Shown: positions 8,140 through 16,070 of the stretch, piece by piece
Position numbering within the stretch: position 1 is the first letter of the stretch
How the letters are laid out: each line of letters starts with the position of its first letter
Source of the DNA: Rhodoferax potami
Lineage (GTDB): Bacteria > Pseudomonadota > Gammaproteobacteria > Burkholderiales > Burkholderiaceae_C
Length of the DNA: 64,000 nt
Direction of reading: 5' to 3'
Assembly (NCBI RefSeq): GCF_032193765.1
Contig: NZ_JAVBIJ010000001.1
Coordinates: forward strand, 558,001 to 622,000
Notes under the pieces: generated by a model
Database searches by the model: none
What the model was told of the DNA's origin: nothing
What the model saw: the letters and a program-made list of their open reading frames with translations, nothing else
Program-made: the position numbers and the translations under genes

Positions 8140-9266
8140 ATGCAGCCCCTTCCCGATCTATCGGTCAGCGACCGTTTGGTGGTCAACCAAACCGGCTTTG
8201 CCTTGTGGGTGGCGTCGTTCCGCCAAACCCTGCACACCACGCCAGCCGGCTGGTTTGTGGCTGCCTGGATGGCATGGGGGCGTGTGCCCGACAAAAACCT
8301 GCTCCTCTGGCTAGTGCTTTTCTTTGTGGTGTGGATGATGGGCTTGCTCTCGATCGACCGCGCCCTCAAAGACGGATGCGACCAGCAGACCCACGGTCCA
8401 CGCCTGCGGGTCATGGCGGGGCTGGACGGCATTGCGTGGGGCTTGCTGGGCTGGTTGCTGGCGGGGCACGATGTGCTGTTGGACGCGATCATGGTCGCGC
8501 TGTTGTGCGGGGTGAGTGCCGTCAACGCGCAGGTGTATGTGTCTTACATCCGCGGCTACTACCTGCAAAGCGGGCTGATGTGGAGCATCTCGGTGCTGGG
8601 GCTGGCGCGCTACGCCAACCAGCAATACAGCGTGGACCTGATCGTGGCGTTCAGCGTGTTTCAGGTACTCATGTTTTATCACTCCAGCCGCATTTCTAAC
8701 CGTGTGCGGGAGGGCATTGCCTTGCAACTGTCCAATGCGGCGCTGGCCCAACAACTGCGCGGCTTGCTCACCAAAGTGCGCATCGATGCCGCCACCGACG
8801 CGCTCACCGGGCAGGGTAACCGCCGCGCGCTCGACGCATTGCTCAAACAACAATTGGAGTTCTCGGTCAGTACCGGCCAGCCTTTTTCTATCTTGATGCT
8901 GGACATCGATTTCTTCAAAAAAATCAACGACGTCCACGGCCACTTGGTCGGCGACGAAGCGCTGCGCTCCTTTGCACAGCGTGTCCGCGAGGGCCTGCGC
9001 CAAGGCGATGTGTGCACCCGCTACGGGGGGAAGAGTTTTTGATCGTGCTGCCCCTGACCCCCTTGCAGACTGCGTTGGAAGTGGCCGAGCGCCTGCGCCT
9101 CGCTGTAGAGGCCGAACCGCTGCCCACCACCCCGACTCTGGCTATAACGGTGTCTATTGGCGCCGCCACCTACAAGGCCGGGCAAACTGTTGATGCACTC
9201 ATGGCCGCTGCGGATGCAGCCTTGTACATGGCCAAACGAAGCGGGCGAAACCAGGTCCAGAGCTAA
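8140..9266 (+). pseudogene. Membrane diguanylate cyclase broken by a frameshift in its GGEEF motif
   Basis: The first frame (to a stop at 9040-9042) encodes an N-terminal domain with about five or six membrane segments, then a GGDEF domain with 'DALTGQGNRRALD', 'DIDFFKKINDVHGH' and the inhibitory-site-like 'RQGD'. It reads 'CTRYGGKSF' and stops. Another frame continues the domain perfectly from 'GEEFLIVLPL' to 'DAALYMAKRSGRNQ' and stops at 9266. Adding one base to the six-G run at 9025-9030 would restore 'YGGEEF'. This is either an inactivated cyclase or a sequencing or assembly error in the G-run. The start is unsure: ATG at 8140 or 8086, neither with a good ribosome site. Confidence 0.8.
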
Positions 9267-9286
9267 GGCCCGGTTGCCGCCGGCCG

Positions 9287-9589
9287 TTAGCCAGCCAGTA
9301 AGCGCGCGCTCACCTCGGCGGCATCGGGTGTTTGGAACTGCATGTTGTGCTGGTCAGTGAGCGGGCCACCACCGGGCTCCATGGCACCAGCTTCGTCGTA
9401 GCCCATGGCCTTGAACTTCCAGACCGCGCCAATCTTTTTGAGCGACCCCACATGCGCGCCATCGGCCGTGTGGACGGCCAGCACATCGGCGTTCACCGGC
9501 AGCAACTGCAGGGGGCTGGCAAGAGGGCCCGGCGGCACCAGGGTAAAGGTGGGCGTGAAATCGGGCGGCAGTGTGGGCGTGTGGGGCAT
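9287..9589 (-). CDS. Small hypothetical protein (100 aa)
   Basis: A 100-residue acidic soluble protein ('VLAVHTADGAHVGSLKKIGAVWKFKAMGYDEAG'). The frame stays open far upstream, but that part overlaps the methyltransferase gene and has the composition of a shadow frame, so the ATG at 9587-9589 is chosen. I do not recognise a family. The gene is convergent with the broken cyclase and follows the methyltransferase on the same strand. Confidence 0.6.
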   Translation of the reverse strand: MPHTPTLPPDFTPTFTLVPPGPLASPLQLLPVNADVLAVHTADGAHVGSLKKIGAVWKFKAMGYDEAGAMEPGGGPLTDQHNMQFQTPDAAEVSARLLAG

Positions 9590-9626
9590 GGCGCTGTTTG
9601 TATCGCAAAACGCGCAGCCCTTGTGG

Positions 9627-10250
9627 CTAGGCCGGCAGCGCCTCGCCCCAGTAATGAAAAGTGAAGGGCCGTGGGCCGGTGAGGTAGCGGGTTTGCAGGT
9701 CGGGCAGGGCAAAGCCTGCGGCACGCAGCAGGGCGGGTACATCGCGCCCCAAATGGCAGCCACCTGCCACCTTGCCCCACAGCGGCTGCAAACGCTCTTG
9801 CCAGCGCTGCACCGAGGCATCGGGCGCGCGCCCATGCTCGCAAAACAGCAGCTTCCCCGTGGGTGCCAGCACGCGGCGCATCTCCAGCAGGGCGGCGTGC
9901 GGGTCGGGAATGGTGCACAGCGTGTAGGTGATGAGCACGGTGTCAAAGCTGGCATCGGGCAGCGGAATCTGCTCAGTGGAGAGGCCGATCAAGTCCACCT
10001 GCAAGCCCGCGCGCTCTATGCGCTCCCGCGCCAGCGGGTGCATCTGCAGGGCCGGGTCCAGGCCGGTGATGTGGGTGACGCGGGCCTTGTCGTAGTAGCG
10101 CATGTTCAGCCCCGTGCCAATGCCCACCTCCAGCACCCGCCCTTGCGCGCGCTGCACCACATGCTGCCGCATGCGCCCGATCATGGGCATGCCACAGGCC
10201 ATGTCCAGCGCCGTGGGCAAGATGTGCCGCTCATACCAGTTGGGTTGCAT
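9627..10250 (-). CDS. Class I SAM-dependent methyltransferase
   Basis: A 207-residue methyltransferase with the SAM-binding motif I 'RVLEVGIGTGLNMRYY', an acidic residue after the second strand ('ITGLDPALQM'), and 'LPDASFDTVLITYTLCTI' for motifs II-III. It resembles the UbiE/METTL7-type small-molecule or lipid methyltransferases ('FCEHGRAPDASVQRWQ'). The frame is open 13 codons further, but the ATG at 10250 starts at 'MQPNWYERHILP', which fits relatives better. The substrate is unknown. Confidence 0.82.
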   Translation of the reverse strand: MQPNWYERHILPTALDMACGMPMIGRMRQHVVQRAQGRVLEVGIGTGLNMRYYDKARVTHITGLDPALQMHPLARERIERAGLQVDLIGLSTEQIPLPDASFDTVLITYTLCTIPDPHAALLEMRRVLAPTGKLLFCEHGRAPDASVQRWQERLQPLWGKVAGGCHLGRDVPALLRAAGFALPDLQTRYLTGPRPFTFHYWGEALPA

Positions 10251-10287
10251 GGCTTGCAGTGTAGCGGGGAGGGTGCGGATAGGCCTC

Positions 10288-10343
10288 AAATCGGCCTCTA
10301 GCGCCCGTTAAATATGCGCGAGTAGCTACTAAAAACGTAGCAA
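10288..10343 (+). repeat. Interspersed repeat, copy R2
   Basis: One of the most complete copies. CCTCTAGCGCCCG is followed by TATGCGCGAGTAGCTACTA and the closing CGTAGCAA. GCTAC and GTAGC can pair around a short A-rich loop. It lies between the upstream end of the methyltransferase gene and the 3' end of the GIY-YIG-like gene, both leftward. Confidence 0.85.
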
Positions 10344-10358
10344 GTGAACGATGGAGCC

Positions 10359-10685
10359 TCAGGCCTGCCAAACCCCGAACCCGGCGGATTGCAGGTCTAT
10401 GGCGACTTCGATTTCTTTGTCTACCGCGTCGTCGTAGCTCATGGGGTTGAAGCCTTCAAACAGGTCGGGCAGCAGGCGCAGGCCGTATTGCTGGGCGAAG
10501 CGGTTGGCCTGAATGCCGGCTTTGTGTTTGTCGAAGCGCACATCCGGGTCCAGCCCGGTCATGCCCACGTACACGCAGGGCTTGCCGTCCACATAGCCCG
10601 GATTGTTTTTGCGAAAGCGGGGCTCCAGCAGCACGTCTTTGTGCAACTCAATCACATACACGTGGTGGTGCTTGCGGCGGGCCAT
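10359..10685 (-). CDS. GIY-YIG-like small protein
   Basis: A 108-residue protein opening 'MARRKHHHVYVIELHKDVL', followed by 'PCVYVGMTGLDPDVRFDKHKAG'. This follows the order of a GIY-YIG nuclease fold: 'VYV' for GIY, 'VYVGMT' for YIG, then the Arg/His helix. The classical glutamate may be in 'DLFEGFNP' or later. Single-domain GIY-YIG proteins have been linked to DNA repair or have no known role. It sits 22 bases downstream of the gene at 10708 on the same strand. Assignment is by pattern only. Confidence 0.65.
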   Translation of the reverse strand: MARRKHHHVYVIELHKDVLLEPRFRKNNPGYVDGKPCVYVGMTGLDPDVRFDKHKAGIQANRFAQQYGLRLLPDLFEGFNPMSYDDAVDKEIEVAIDLQSAGFGVWQA

Positions 10686-10707
10686 GGGGCGGGTTGCCTT
10701 AGCGCGG

Positions 10708-11643
10708 TTACAGCGCCCAGTGCGTTTGCAGCATTTGGGCGGGGGTGCAGGGCTCGTCGGGGTCGGTCACCAGGGTGATCTGCCAGCCACCGTCTGCGGC
10801 TTGGGCGGCAATGCCTTCGACCTTGGGGGCGCCGGCCAGCAGCTGCAGCTTCACCTGCCCGTCGGGGGTGACGATACCAATGGCGGAGCCCACGCAGGCG
10901 CCGTCGTGGTAGCTGTCGTCGGTGCTTTCGGCTACGGCGCAAAAGGCCCAGGCGCCGCCGTCCAGGGGCGTGCCATCGGTCAGGCTCAGAGGCACACCGT
11001 CCACCTCGCCCAAGTCCATGGTCTGCACGTCGTGGGGGGCGGGCGGCTGGGGCTGCAGGCCTGCCAGCCAGGGGGCAATGTGGCTCCACTCGTAGCGAAT
11101 GCAGGCGCTCAAGGCGTTGCCCTTGTTGCCCCGCTGCAGCAAGAGCAACTTGTTGCCCAGCAGGAAAGCGCCTTCGATGTTCAGGTCTGCAAACCGCTCT
11201 CGTAGCGGCGCATACAGCGGCGCCAGATCGACGGTGTCCACTTGCCCAAGCGGAGTTCCCTGCGCATCCAGCGGCAGCAGCACAGCGGTTTTACGCTGTG
11301 GCTTGGAGCCAGACCCCAAGGCCAGCAAGGCCCCGTGGGCGTGGCCGGGGAGGAGCGGCAATAGGGCCAAGGTTTCGAGGTCGGGCTTGGCTTTTTTGCG
11401 CGCGCCCTTGTCGTGCGGCAAGTCGTCTTCCAGCAAGCGCAGCAGCGCGCCGGGTGCGTGCATGGCGCTACTGTCAAACACGCCCAGGTGCACCTCGTCG
11501 TCGGCCACCACATACAGGCGCTCGCCCACGCGCACCAAGCCGCTGGCCGCACTCAAATGCGCGACACCACGGGGGTGGTCAGCGGGGTTGAGCGTCAGCT
11601 GGCGCAGCAGCTGTGGGGTAAGGGTAGGGTGGGCTTGGGGCAT
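10708..11643 (-). CDS. Conserved hypothetical protein, beta-rich (311 aa)
   Basis: A 311-residue soluble protein with repeated beta-strand and turn patterns ('GLVRVGERLYVVADDEVHLGVF', 'GAFLLGNKLLLLQRGNKGN', 'GIVTPDGQVKLQLLAG', 'WQITLVTDPDEP') suggesting a propeller-like fold. I believe relatives in Comamonadaceae carry the label DUF6929, but I cannot confirm that here. No signal peptide is visible. It probably shares a transcript with the GIY-YIG-like gene downstream, and a repeat copy lies just upstream of its start. Confidence 0.72.
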   Translation of the reverse strand: MPQAHPTLTPQLLRQLTLNPADHPRGVAHLSAASGLVRVGERLYVVADDEVHLGVFDSSAMHAPGALLRLLEDDLPHDKGARKKAKPDLETLALLPLLPGHAHGALLALGSGSKPQRKTAVLLPLDAQGTPLGQVDTVDLAPLYAPLRERFADLNIEGAFLLGNKLLLLQRGNKGNALSACIRYEWSHIAPWLAGLQPQPPAPHDVQTMDLGEVDGVPLSLTDGTPLDGGAWAFCAVAESTDDSYHDGACVGSAIGIVTPDGQVKLQLLAGAPKVEGIAAQAADGGWQITLVTDPDEPCTPAQMLQTHWAL

Positions 11644-11680
11644 GCGGCAGTATAGAGCGCACGGTTGCCGGAGTTAAGCG

Positions 11681-11736
11681 AAATAGGCCACTAGCCCACG
11701 TGGAATATGCGTGATTAGCTACTAAAAGCGTAGCAA
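11681..11736 (+). repeat. Interspersed repeat, copy R3
   Basis: A near-full copy with AATAGGCCACTAGCCCACG, a variant middle (TATGCGTGATTAGCTACTA) and the closing GCGTAGCAA. It lies between the start of the gene at 10708 and the decayed HepT fragment. Confidence 0.85.
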
Positions 11737-11759
11737 GTAGCAGTCAAGAAATCAGGGTT

Positions 11760-11879
11760 TTAGGTAGCCCGTAAAACGTCCAGCTGGCTTTTCAAGGCAG
11801 GCAGTGCAGATTTGACGGTATCCCAAACCACTTCAAGGTTGATGTCGAAGTAGCCGTGCGCGATGCGGTTGCAATTGCG
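11760..11879 (-). pseudogene. HepT toxin remnant (C-terminal 39 codons only)
   Basis: Directly after the mntA stop, one frame reads 'RNCNRIAHGYFDINLEVVW' and on to 'LDVLRAT' and a stop at 11760. This is the end of a HepT (DUF86) toxin, including the catalytic 'RN...AHGYFD' motif (R-X4-6-H). The first roughly 75 residues of a normal HepT of about 110-115 residues are absent, and no start codon with a ribosome site is present. A deletion seems to have joined the end of mntA to the middle of hepT. The fragment should be non-functional. Confidence 0.75.
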
Positions 11880-11882
11880 TAG

Positions 11883-12173
11883 TTATAAGAGGCGCGCTTC
11901 CCGGGCCACTATGTCGCGGAATTTGATGGGCAGGTCCTTGAGCGTGAGCACATCTACCGATACGCCCAGCAGCTCTTGCAGTTCGTCTTGCAGGCCACCG
12001 AGATCGAATAAGGTGGTTCCCGGTAGTGGGTCCACCAACAAATCCAAGTCGCTGCCTTCGCGGTCATCGCCGTGCAGGGCCGAACCAAACACCCGTGGAT
12101 TAACCACGTGGTAACGCGCTGCGGTAAGGCAGACGGCATCACGGTGTTGGCGGAGGGCTTGGGAGGGGCTCAT
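11883..12173 (-). CDS. mntA: MntA-like antitoxin nucleotidyltransferase
   Basis: A 96-residue minimal nucleotidyltransferase with the motif 'FGSALHGDDREGSDLDLLVD' (GSx10DxD), followed by 'VDVLTLKDLP', in which the last aspartate is the third catalytic acid. MntA proteins neutralise HepT RNases by AMPylating a tyrosine in the toxin. Only three bases separate its stop from the HepT remnant, where an intact partner would start. With the toxin broken it is an orphan antitoxin, which may still have activity against related toxins. Confidence 0.85.
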   Translation of the reverse strand: MSPSQALRQHRDAVCLTAARYHVVNPRVFGSALHGDDREGSDLDLLVDPLPGTTLFDLGGLQDELQELLGVSVDVLTLKDLPIKFRDIVAREARLL

Positions 12174-12208
12174 GAGCTGGAGTTTACCGGAGCAGTCTTC
12201 TATGCGCC

Positions 12209-12264
12209 AAATAGGCGTCTTGCGCAGGTGGAATATGCGCGAGCAGCTACTAAAAGCGTAGCAA
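12209..12264 (+). repeat. Interspersed repeat, copy R4
   Basis: A copy with a diverged left part (AATAGGCGTCTTGCGCAGG) and a conserved right part (GAATATGCGCGAGCAGCTAC, then TAAAAGCGTAGCAA). It is intergenic, between mntA and the YHS-domain gene, both leftward. Confidence 0.8.
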
Positions 12265-12309
12265 AATTGCCTTTATCAAAGCAGACCAGAGCTCCGCACG
12301 CCTACACCT

Positions 12310-12786
12310 TTACCGCTTAGCGGCCAGTATTTCCTGCCACGCCTTGTCGGCTTGTTGGCGATAGGCTTTCCAGTCGCCATTGAGCCAGCGCTGGCGGCCG
12401 CGCTCGGCGTAAAACAAGTGCAGCTTGTTGTCAAAAAACTCCCACACCGAGCCGCTGGTGGGGATCAAGCCCTCGCCTAGCGACAGCCCGTTAGAGCAAT
12501 GCCCGTTGTACTGCGGCGCATAGGCCGCGGGGTTGGCTGCAAACTTGTCGGCGCTGGCCTTGGATGCAAAGCGCCACGGCACGCCCAGGTACTGCACGGT
12601 AAACGTGCTGCTGCCTTCCACCACCTGGTGGTTGGTTTTGGCCTCGGGTGCGTAATACGACACCGTATCTTTGCCACCTATGGCGGCACCATTCATCCAG
12701 CCAGTGCTCACTGGCTCGGCGGCATGGCCTATGGTGGCGAGGGCGGCCAGCAGCAATGCGGCGCAGCGGATAAGCAAGGTTTTCAT
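12310..12786 (-). CDS. Secreted YHS-domain protein
   Basis: A 158-residue exported protein: signal peptide 'LLIRCAALLLAALATIGHA', then a YHS-type domain ('AAIGGKDTVSYYAPEAK', 'WRFASKASADKFAANPAAY', 'QYNGHCSNGLSLGEG'). YHS domains often accompany metal handling or sit in periplasmic proteins of unknown role. The glycine-histidine-cysteine 'NGHCSNG' could bind metal. The frame is open further upstream, but that part antisenses the EamA gene, so the ATG at 12784-12786 is used. Confidence 0.82.
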   Translation of the reverse strand: MKTLLIRCAALLLAALATIGHAAEPVSTGWMNGAAIGGKDTVSYYAPEAKTNHQVVEGSSTFTVQYLGVPWRFASKASADKFAANPAAYAPQYNGHCSNGLSLGEGLIPTSGSVWEFFDNKLHLFYAERGRQRWLNGDWKAYRQQADKAWQEILAAKR

Positions 12787-12869
12787 GGGGGGCGGGCAAT
12801 GCGGTTGAAAGTGGTTTGTCTGCCTACGCGGCACATTCTTACAAGCCGCGGCGCAGCACCGCGCAGCGC

Positions 12870-13742
12870 TTAGGCCTTCTTCCAAATCACAAGGCCAATG
12901 CCGCCCAAGATGGCGCAGCCCGACAGCGCCATCGGCCAGGTAGCGGCCTCGCCCAACAGCACCACGCCACCCACAGCCGCAATCACCGGCACGCTGAGTT
13001 GCATCGTGGCGGCGTGGGTCGCTTGCAGGGTGGGCAACACCCGGTACCACACGGCATAGCCCACGCCCGATGTCAACGCGCCCGAGGCAAACGCAAACAC
13101 CAAGCCGCTGCTGGTGATGTGGAGCTGCGGCAGCGCCACCGCACTGAGCACCAGCGCCATGGGCACGGTGCGAATGAAGTTGCCTGCCGTTACCGCCGTA
13201 GGGTCAGCGCCACCGTGGGCGGGCTGGCGCCGGCCCAGCAGCGAATAAGCGCCCCAGGCCACCCCGGCACCCAGCATGGCCGCAGAGCCCACCAAGCCCG
13301 GCGCCGCTACGCCCGGCAACATCAGCACCACAAGCCCTGCAACCGCCAGCACAAAGCCGCCCATCTGTTGCGGGCTCAAGCGCTCCCCGCGGTACAGGCC
13401 CCAGGCGATCATTGTGGCCTGCACCGCACCAAACAGCAACAGCGCCCCTGTGGCCGCCGACATGCTGAGGTAGGCAAACGAGAACCCCGCCGCATACACA
13501 AATAGCGCCAGCGCCGACCAGCCATCACCCGGCAGCGCTGCGGTGCGCGCGCCCTGCGCGCTTGGTTTGCGCTGCAGCCACACCAAGGCGGCCAGCGTGA
13601 TTGCGCCAGACACCAAACGCACGGTGGTGAAACTGGCCGCATCCATGGCGCCGCCCTTGAGCGCCACGCGGCACAACAGAGAGTTGCCCGCAAAGGCCAG
13701 CATGGCAAGCGCCAGCAGAGACAGATTGAACAGAGAGCCCAT
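12870..13742 (-). CDS. EamA/DMT-family inner-membrane transporter
   Basis: A 290-residue protein with about ten hydrophobic helices in two EamA halves, starting 'MGSLFNLSLLALAMLAFAGN' and with 'FTTVRLVSGAITLAALVWL' in the first half. Drug/metabolite transporters of this type export amino acids or metabolites; the substrate is unknown. An upstream in-frame start (13790) would add residues that come from repeat R5, so the ATG at 13742 is preferred. Confidence 0.88.
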   Translation of the reverse strand: MGSLFNLSLLALAMLAFAGNSLLCRVALKGGAMDAASFTTVRLVSGAITLAALVWLQRKPSAQGARTAALPGDGWSALALFVYAAGFSFAYLSMSAATGALLLFGAVQATMIAWGLYRGERLSPQQMGGFVLAVAGLVVLMLPGVAAPGLVGSAAMLGAGVAWGAYSLLGRRQPAHGGADPTAVTAGNFIRTVPMALVLSAVALPQLHITSSGLVFAFASGALTSGVGYAVWYRVLPTLQATHAATMQLSVPVIAAVGGVVLLGEAATWPMALSGCAILGGIGLVIWKKA

Positions 13743-13779
13743 GGCGGAGCAGTGTACGCGTGGGGTGCAATTTAGAATG

Positions 13780-13835
13780 AAATTGGCCACTAGCCCACTT
13801 GGAATATGCGCGAGTAGCTACTAAAAACGTAGCAA
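13780..13835 (+). repeat. Interspersed repeat, copy R5 (left end of a duplicated segment)
   Basis: A near-identical partner of R6 (15999-16054): AATTGGCCACTAGCCCACTT, then GAATATGCGCGAGTAGCTAC, then TAAAAACGTAGCAA. It is followed by a decayed copy of the DUF924 3' end in the same arrangement as R6, so 13780-13992 and 15999-16210 form a diverged direct repeat. Confidence 0.85.
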
Positions 13836-13855
13836 AACCGCCGCCTAAAAACCTT

Positions 13856-13996
13856 GAACGAAGACCCTAGTTCGCTCAGATAAGCCAGCTCCTCGGGCGT
13901 GGTGGTGCGGCCCAGGAGGGCGTTGCGGTGGGGGTAGCGGTTTGAGCGGTCAACGATCTCTTTGTGGCGTAGCTCAAAGCGCAGGGTGTCTTGGGA
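13856..13996 (-). pseudogene. DUF924 gene fragment (3' third only)
   Basis: The frame reads 'SQDTLRFELRHKEIVDRSN', then 'RYPHRNALLGRTTTPEELAY' and 'LSELGSSF'. It matches the last 47 or so residues of the complete DUF924 protein at 16071-16610. The stop that follows 'GSSF' in the intact gene is changed to a lysine codon here, so the open frame runs on to 13790 through repeat R5. Upstream of 'SQDTL' the frame (open to 14059) no longer matches. This is a truncated duplicate, not a working gene. Confidence 0.75.
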
Positions 13997-14065
13997 TACA
14001 GGAGGCCATACGTCTAGTACTGAATGCTCAAAAAAATTAATGAGCAGAACCATCGGCAAGAGAAC

Positions 14066-15940
14066 TTACAAAGCAGCTTCAAACTGCGCTGCTACTACCT
14101 CTAGAGAGTTCTTCACACGGTCAACTACAAGGGAACTCCCTGCGGCAGTCAATACCAGCTTTTCTGTGGCTCGTGTCATGCCCACATAGAGCAGGCGTAA
14201 CTCTTCTTCCAATGGCTCGCCCATCCAAGGCATGCAGTCCAGTCCAGAGATGAATACCAATGGAAATTCCAAACCTTTGGCGCTGTGTAGCGTCACCAGC
14301 TTGACGCTGGGAGCCGTCCAGTCAAATGCCTTGAAGGCTGGGTTGTTCATAGATTGGCAGCCGATCTGGTGATGCAGTATTGCTTGCTCAATCAAGTCCA
14401 TGTGTTTTTTGATTCGGCACAGCACGGCGATGTCGCCCGGCGATGTGCCATCGGCGATTGCAGCTGCAATTCGTTCTGCAATCAGTAGCGCCTCTTGGCG
14501 ACCATGGGCAGCGGTAATTAATGTTGGCAGTGGGCCGCGTCGTCCAGCAGTAGTGGGCTGCACCGTTTGCATGTCGTCATCGGTGCCGGCTTTTTCATTC
14601 ACTATTCCCTGCGCGCATTGCATTGCCAACGCCAGCACTTCGGCAGTATTGCGGTAGTTCAGTCGGAAAATGCTGGTCGTCCCCACCGCTTTGATTCCAA
14701 GCTTTGCGAAGTTGAACTTGCGTCGCTTTTGCTGGTAAATGGATTGGGCATCGTCGTAAAGAACCAGAAGTGAATTGGTGGCTGGCGTCACCAGCTTGGC
14801 CGACATTTGCAGCCAGGCATCTTGAAAGTCGTGGGCTTCGTCTATCAGCAGTGCGGTGTATTGGCCGCTGGGAACCAAGCCAGTGTCTAGTGCCCGTTGA
14901 ACGGTGGCAGCGAGTTCTTCGTAATACGCATCCGTGTTGGGACGTGTCTGGGGACGGTCGAGCTGATAAGCCCGCACCATGTCCTGACACCAAGCGTGGA
15001 AGGTTCGTACCACCACCCGCTCATCCACGCCGCGCTCGCGCAACATGGCGTCTATGCGCTGAGACAACGCGCGGTTGTAGCAGAGCACCAAAATTGGTTG
15101 GTCGGCCCGTGCTGCCGCTGCAAGTTGCTGTGCCCTAAAAATCAAAATCATGGTTTTGCCAGAGCCAGCCGCGCCATGAATCACACGGTGCCCCTCACCA
15201 AGGGTGCGTGCAGTTTGCTCCTGCGTAAGATCCATGACCTGCATCAGACTCGGCAACGCCATCGGCTTCCCATCCGATTGCAAGTCCAGCGCCACTTGGG
15301 TCGACTGCATGCGAATTTCGGGGAACAGATGCCAGCGCACGCGATCACGCTGCGGCAGGCTCAGCGCGTAGGGGAAAGTAAGGGTGAACATGCCCCATAA
15401 GCGTTTTTCAAACTCATAGGCATCCACCCCATCGTCCAAGTCCTCTCGTAACAAGGTCTTATGACTCGGGAATAGCTGCTCAAAATCAGTGGATTCGACT
15501 TGCTTTTGTCGAATGTTGCTTAGTACACAGCCCCAACCATAGGGAACACGGCACTTCCCTTTGAAAGGGTCTTCTGTTTCTAACAACGCTGGGTCTTGCT
15601 GGAGTACGTTGTTGAGCTCAGTGGCGTAGTCACGAGCCTGACGCAACGGATGCGGAGAAGTGACCAACCCGTTGTTGGTGAGTAGCTCCACGCTGTCTTT
15701 CGTGATGCGCTGGTTCTCAACCGTGCCCCAAGACCAGTGTTTAACTTCCAAAATTAGCAATCCACGGCGTGGACTGAGGAGCACAAAATCAGGTTGCCTC
15801 GCCTTTGGCCCGATGGGAACATCGTGCCACACCATATATTCGTCTGACAGGCACCGTTTCAGCTGATGTAGTGTGTTGCGTTCACCGGCGTTCGCGCAGC
15901 GCTTATCGATGTTGGTGAGTCCTTGCGGAAAAATAGCCAT
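14066..15940 (-). CDS. NERD-domain nuclease-related UvrD/Rep-type helicase
   Basis: A 624-residue protein in two parts. Residues about 15-120 look like a NERD domain: '[20 protein letters not shown]' has the aspartate and E-V-K of a PD-(D/E)xK-like nuclease fold. From about residue 240 comes a superfamily 1 helicase with Walker A 'GAAGSGKT', Walker B 'LLIDEAHDF', 'YDDAQSIYQ', '[14 protein letters not shown]' (motif V) and '[15 protein letters not shown]' (motif VI). NERD-helicases occur sporadically and some act in phage defence. The gene is bracketed by two copies of [repeat + DUF924 3' end], a sign of acquisition. The role is inferred. Confidence 0.85.
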   Translation of the reverse strand: MAIFPQGLTNIDKRCANAGERNTLHQLKRCLSDEYMVWHDVPIGPKARQPDFVLLSPRRGLLILEVKHWSWGTVENQRITKDSVELLTNNGLVTSPHPLRQARDYATELNNVLQQDPALLETEDPFKGKCRVPYGWGCVLSNIRQKQVESTDFEQLFPSHKTLLREDLDDGVDAYEFEKRLWGMFTLTFPYALSLPQRDRVRWHLFPEIRMQSTQVALDLQSDGKPMALPSLMQVMDLTQEQTARTLGEGHRVIHGAAGSGKTMILIFRAQQLAAAARADQPILVLCYNRALSQRIDAMLRERGVDERVVVRTFHAWCQDMVRAYQLDRPQTRPNTDAYYEELAATVQRALDTGLVPSGQYTALLIDEAHDFQDAWLQMSAKLVTPATNSLLVLYDDAQSIYQQKRRKFNFAKLGIKAVGTTSIFRLNYRNTAEVLALAMQCAQGIVNEKAGTDDDMQTVQPTTAGRRGPLPTLITAAHGRQEALLIAERIAAAIADGTSPGDIAVLCRIKKHMDLIEQAILHHQIGCQSMNNPAFKAFDWTAPSVKLVTLHSAKGLEFPLVFISGLDCMPWMGEPLEEELRLLYVGMTRATEKLVLTAAGSSLVVDRVKNSLEVVAAQFEAAL

Positions 15941-15998
15941 GGTTCATATCTGATGTGTGACCAGTCTATTCTGCCATGGTACAAGGGACAAATAAGGA

Positions 15999-16054
15999 AA
16001 ATAGGCCACTAGCCCACGTGGAATATGCGCGAGTAGCTACTAAAAACGTAGCAA
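15999..16054 (+). repeat. Interspersed repeat, copy R6 (right end of a duplicated segment)
   Basis: A complete copy: AATAGGCCACTAGCCCACG, then GAATATGCGCGAGTAGCTAC, then TAAAAACGTAGCAA. It lies just downstream of the intact DUF924 gene, as R5 lies downstream of the DUF924 fragment. The helicase gene is between them. Confidence 0.85.
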
Positions 16055-16070
16055 GCCTGCAGCCAAAAAT

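Noticed and set aside
9012-9266. The 84-codon frame after the broken cyclase as a separate gene
   Set aside because: It is the exact continuation of the GGDEF domain in another frame, so it is part of the frameshifted gene.
9287-9955. A 222-codon version of the small gene at 9287-9589
   Set aside because: Its first 122 codons overlap the well-supported methyltransferase gene on the same strand in another frame and are rich in Cys, Pro and Arg.
5136-16054. Repeats R1-R6 as a CRISPR-like array
   Set aside because: The copies are kilobases apart with whole genes between, so there are no spacers.
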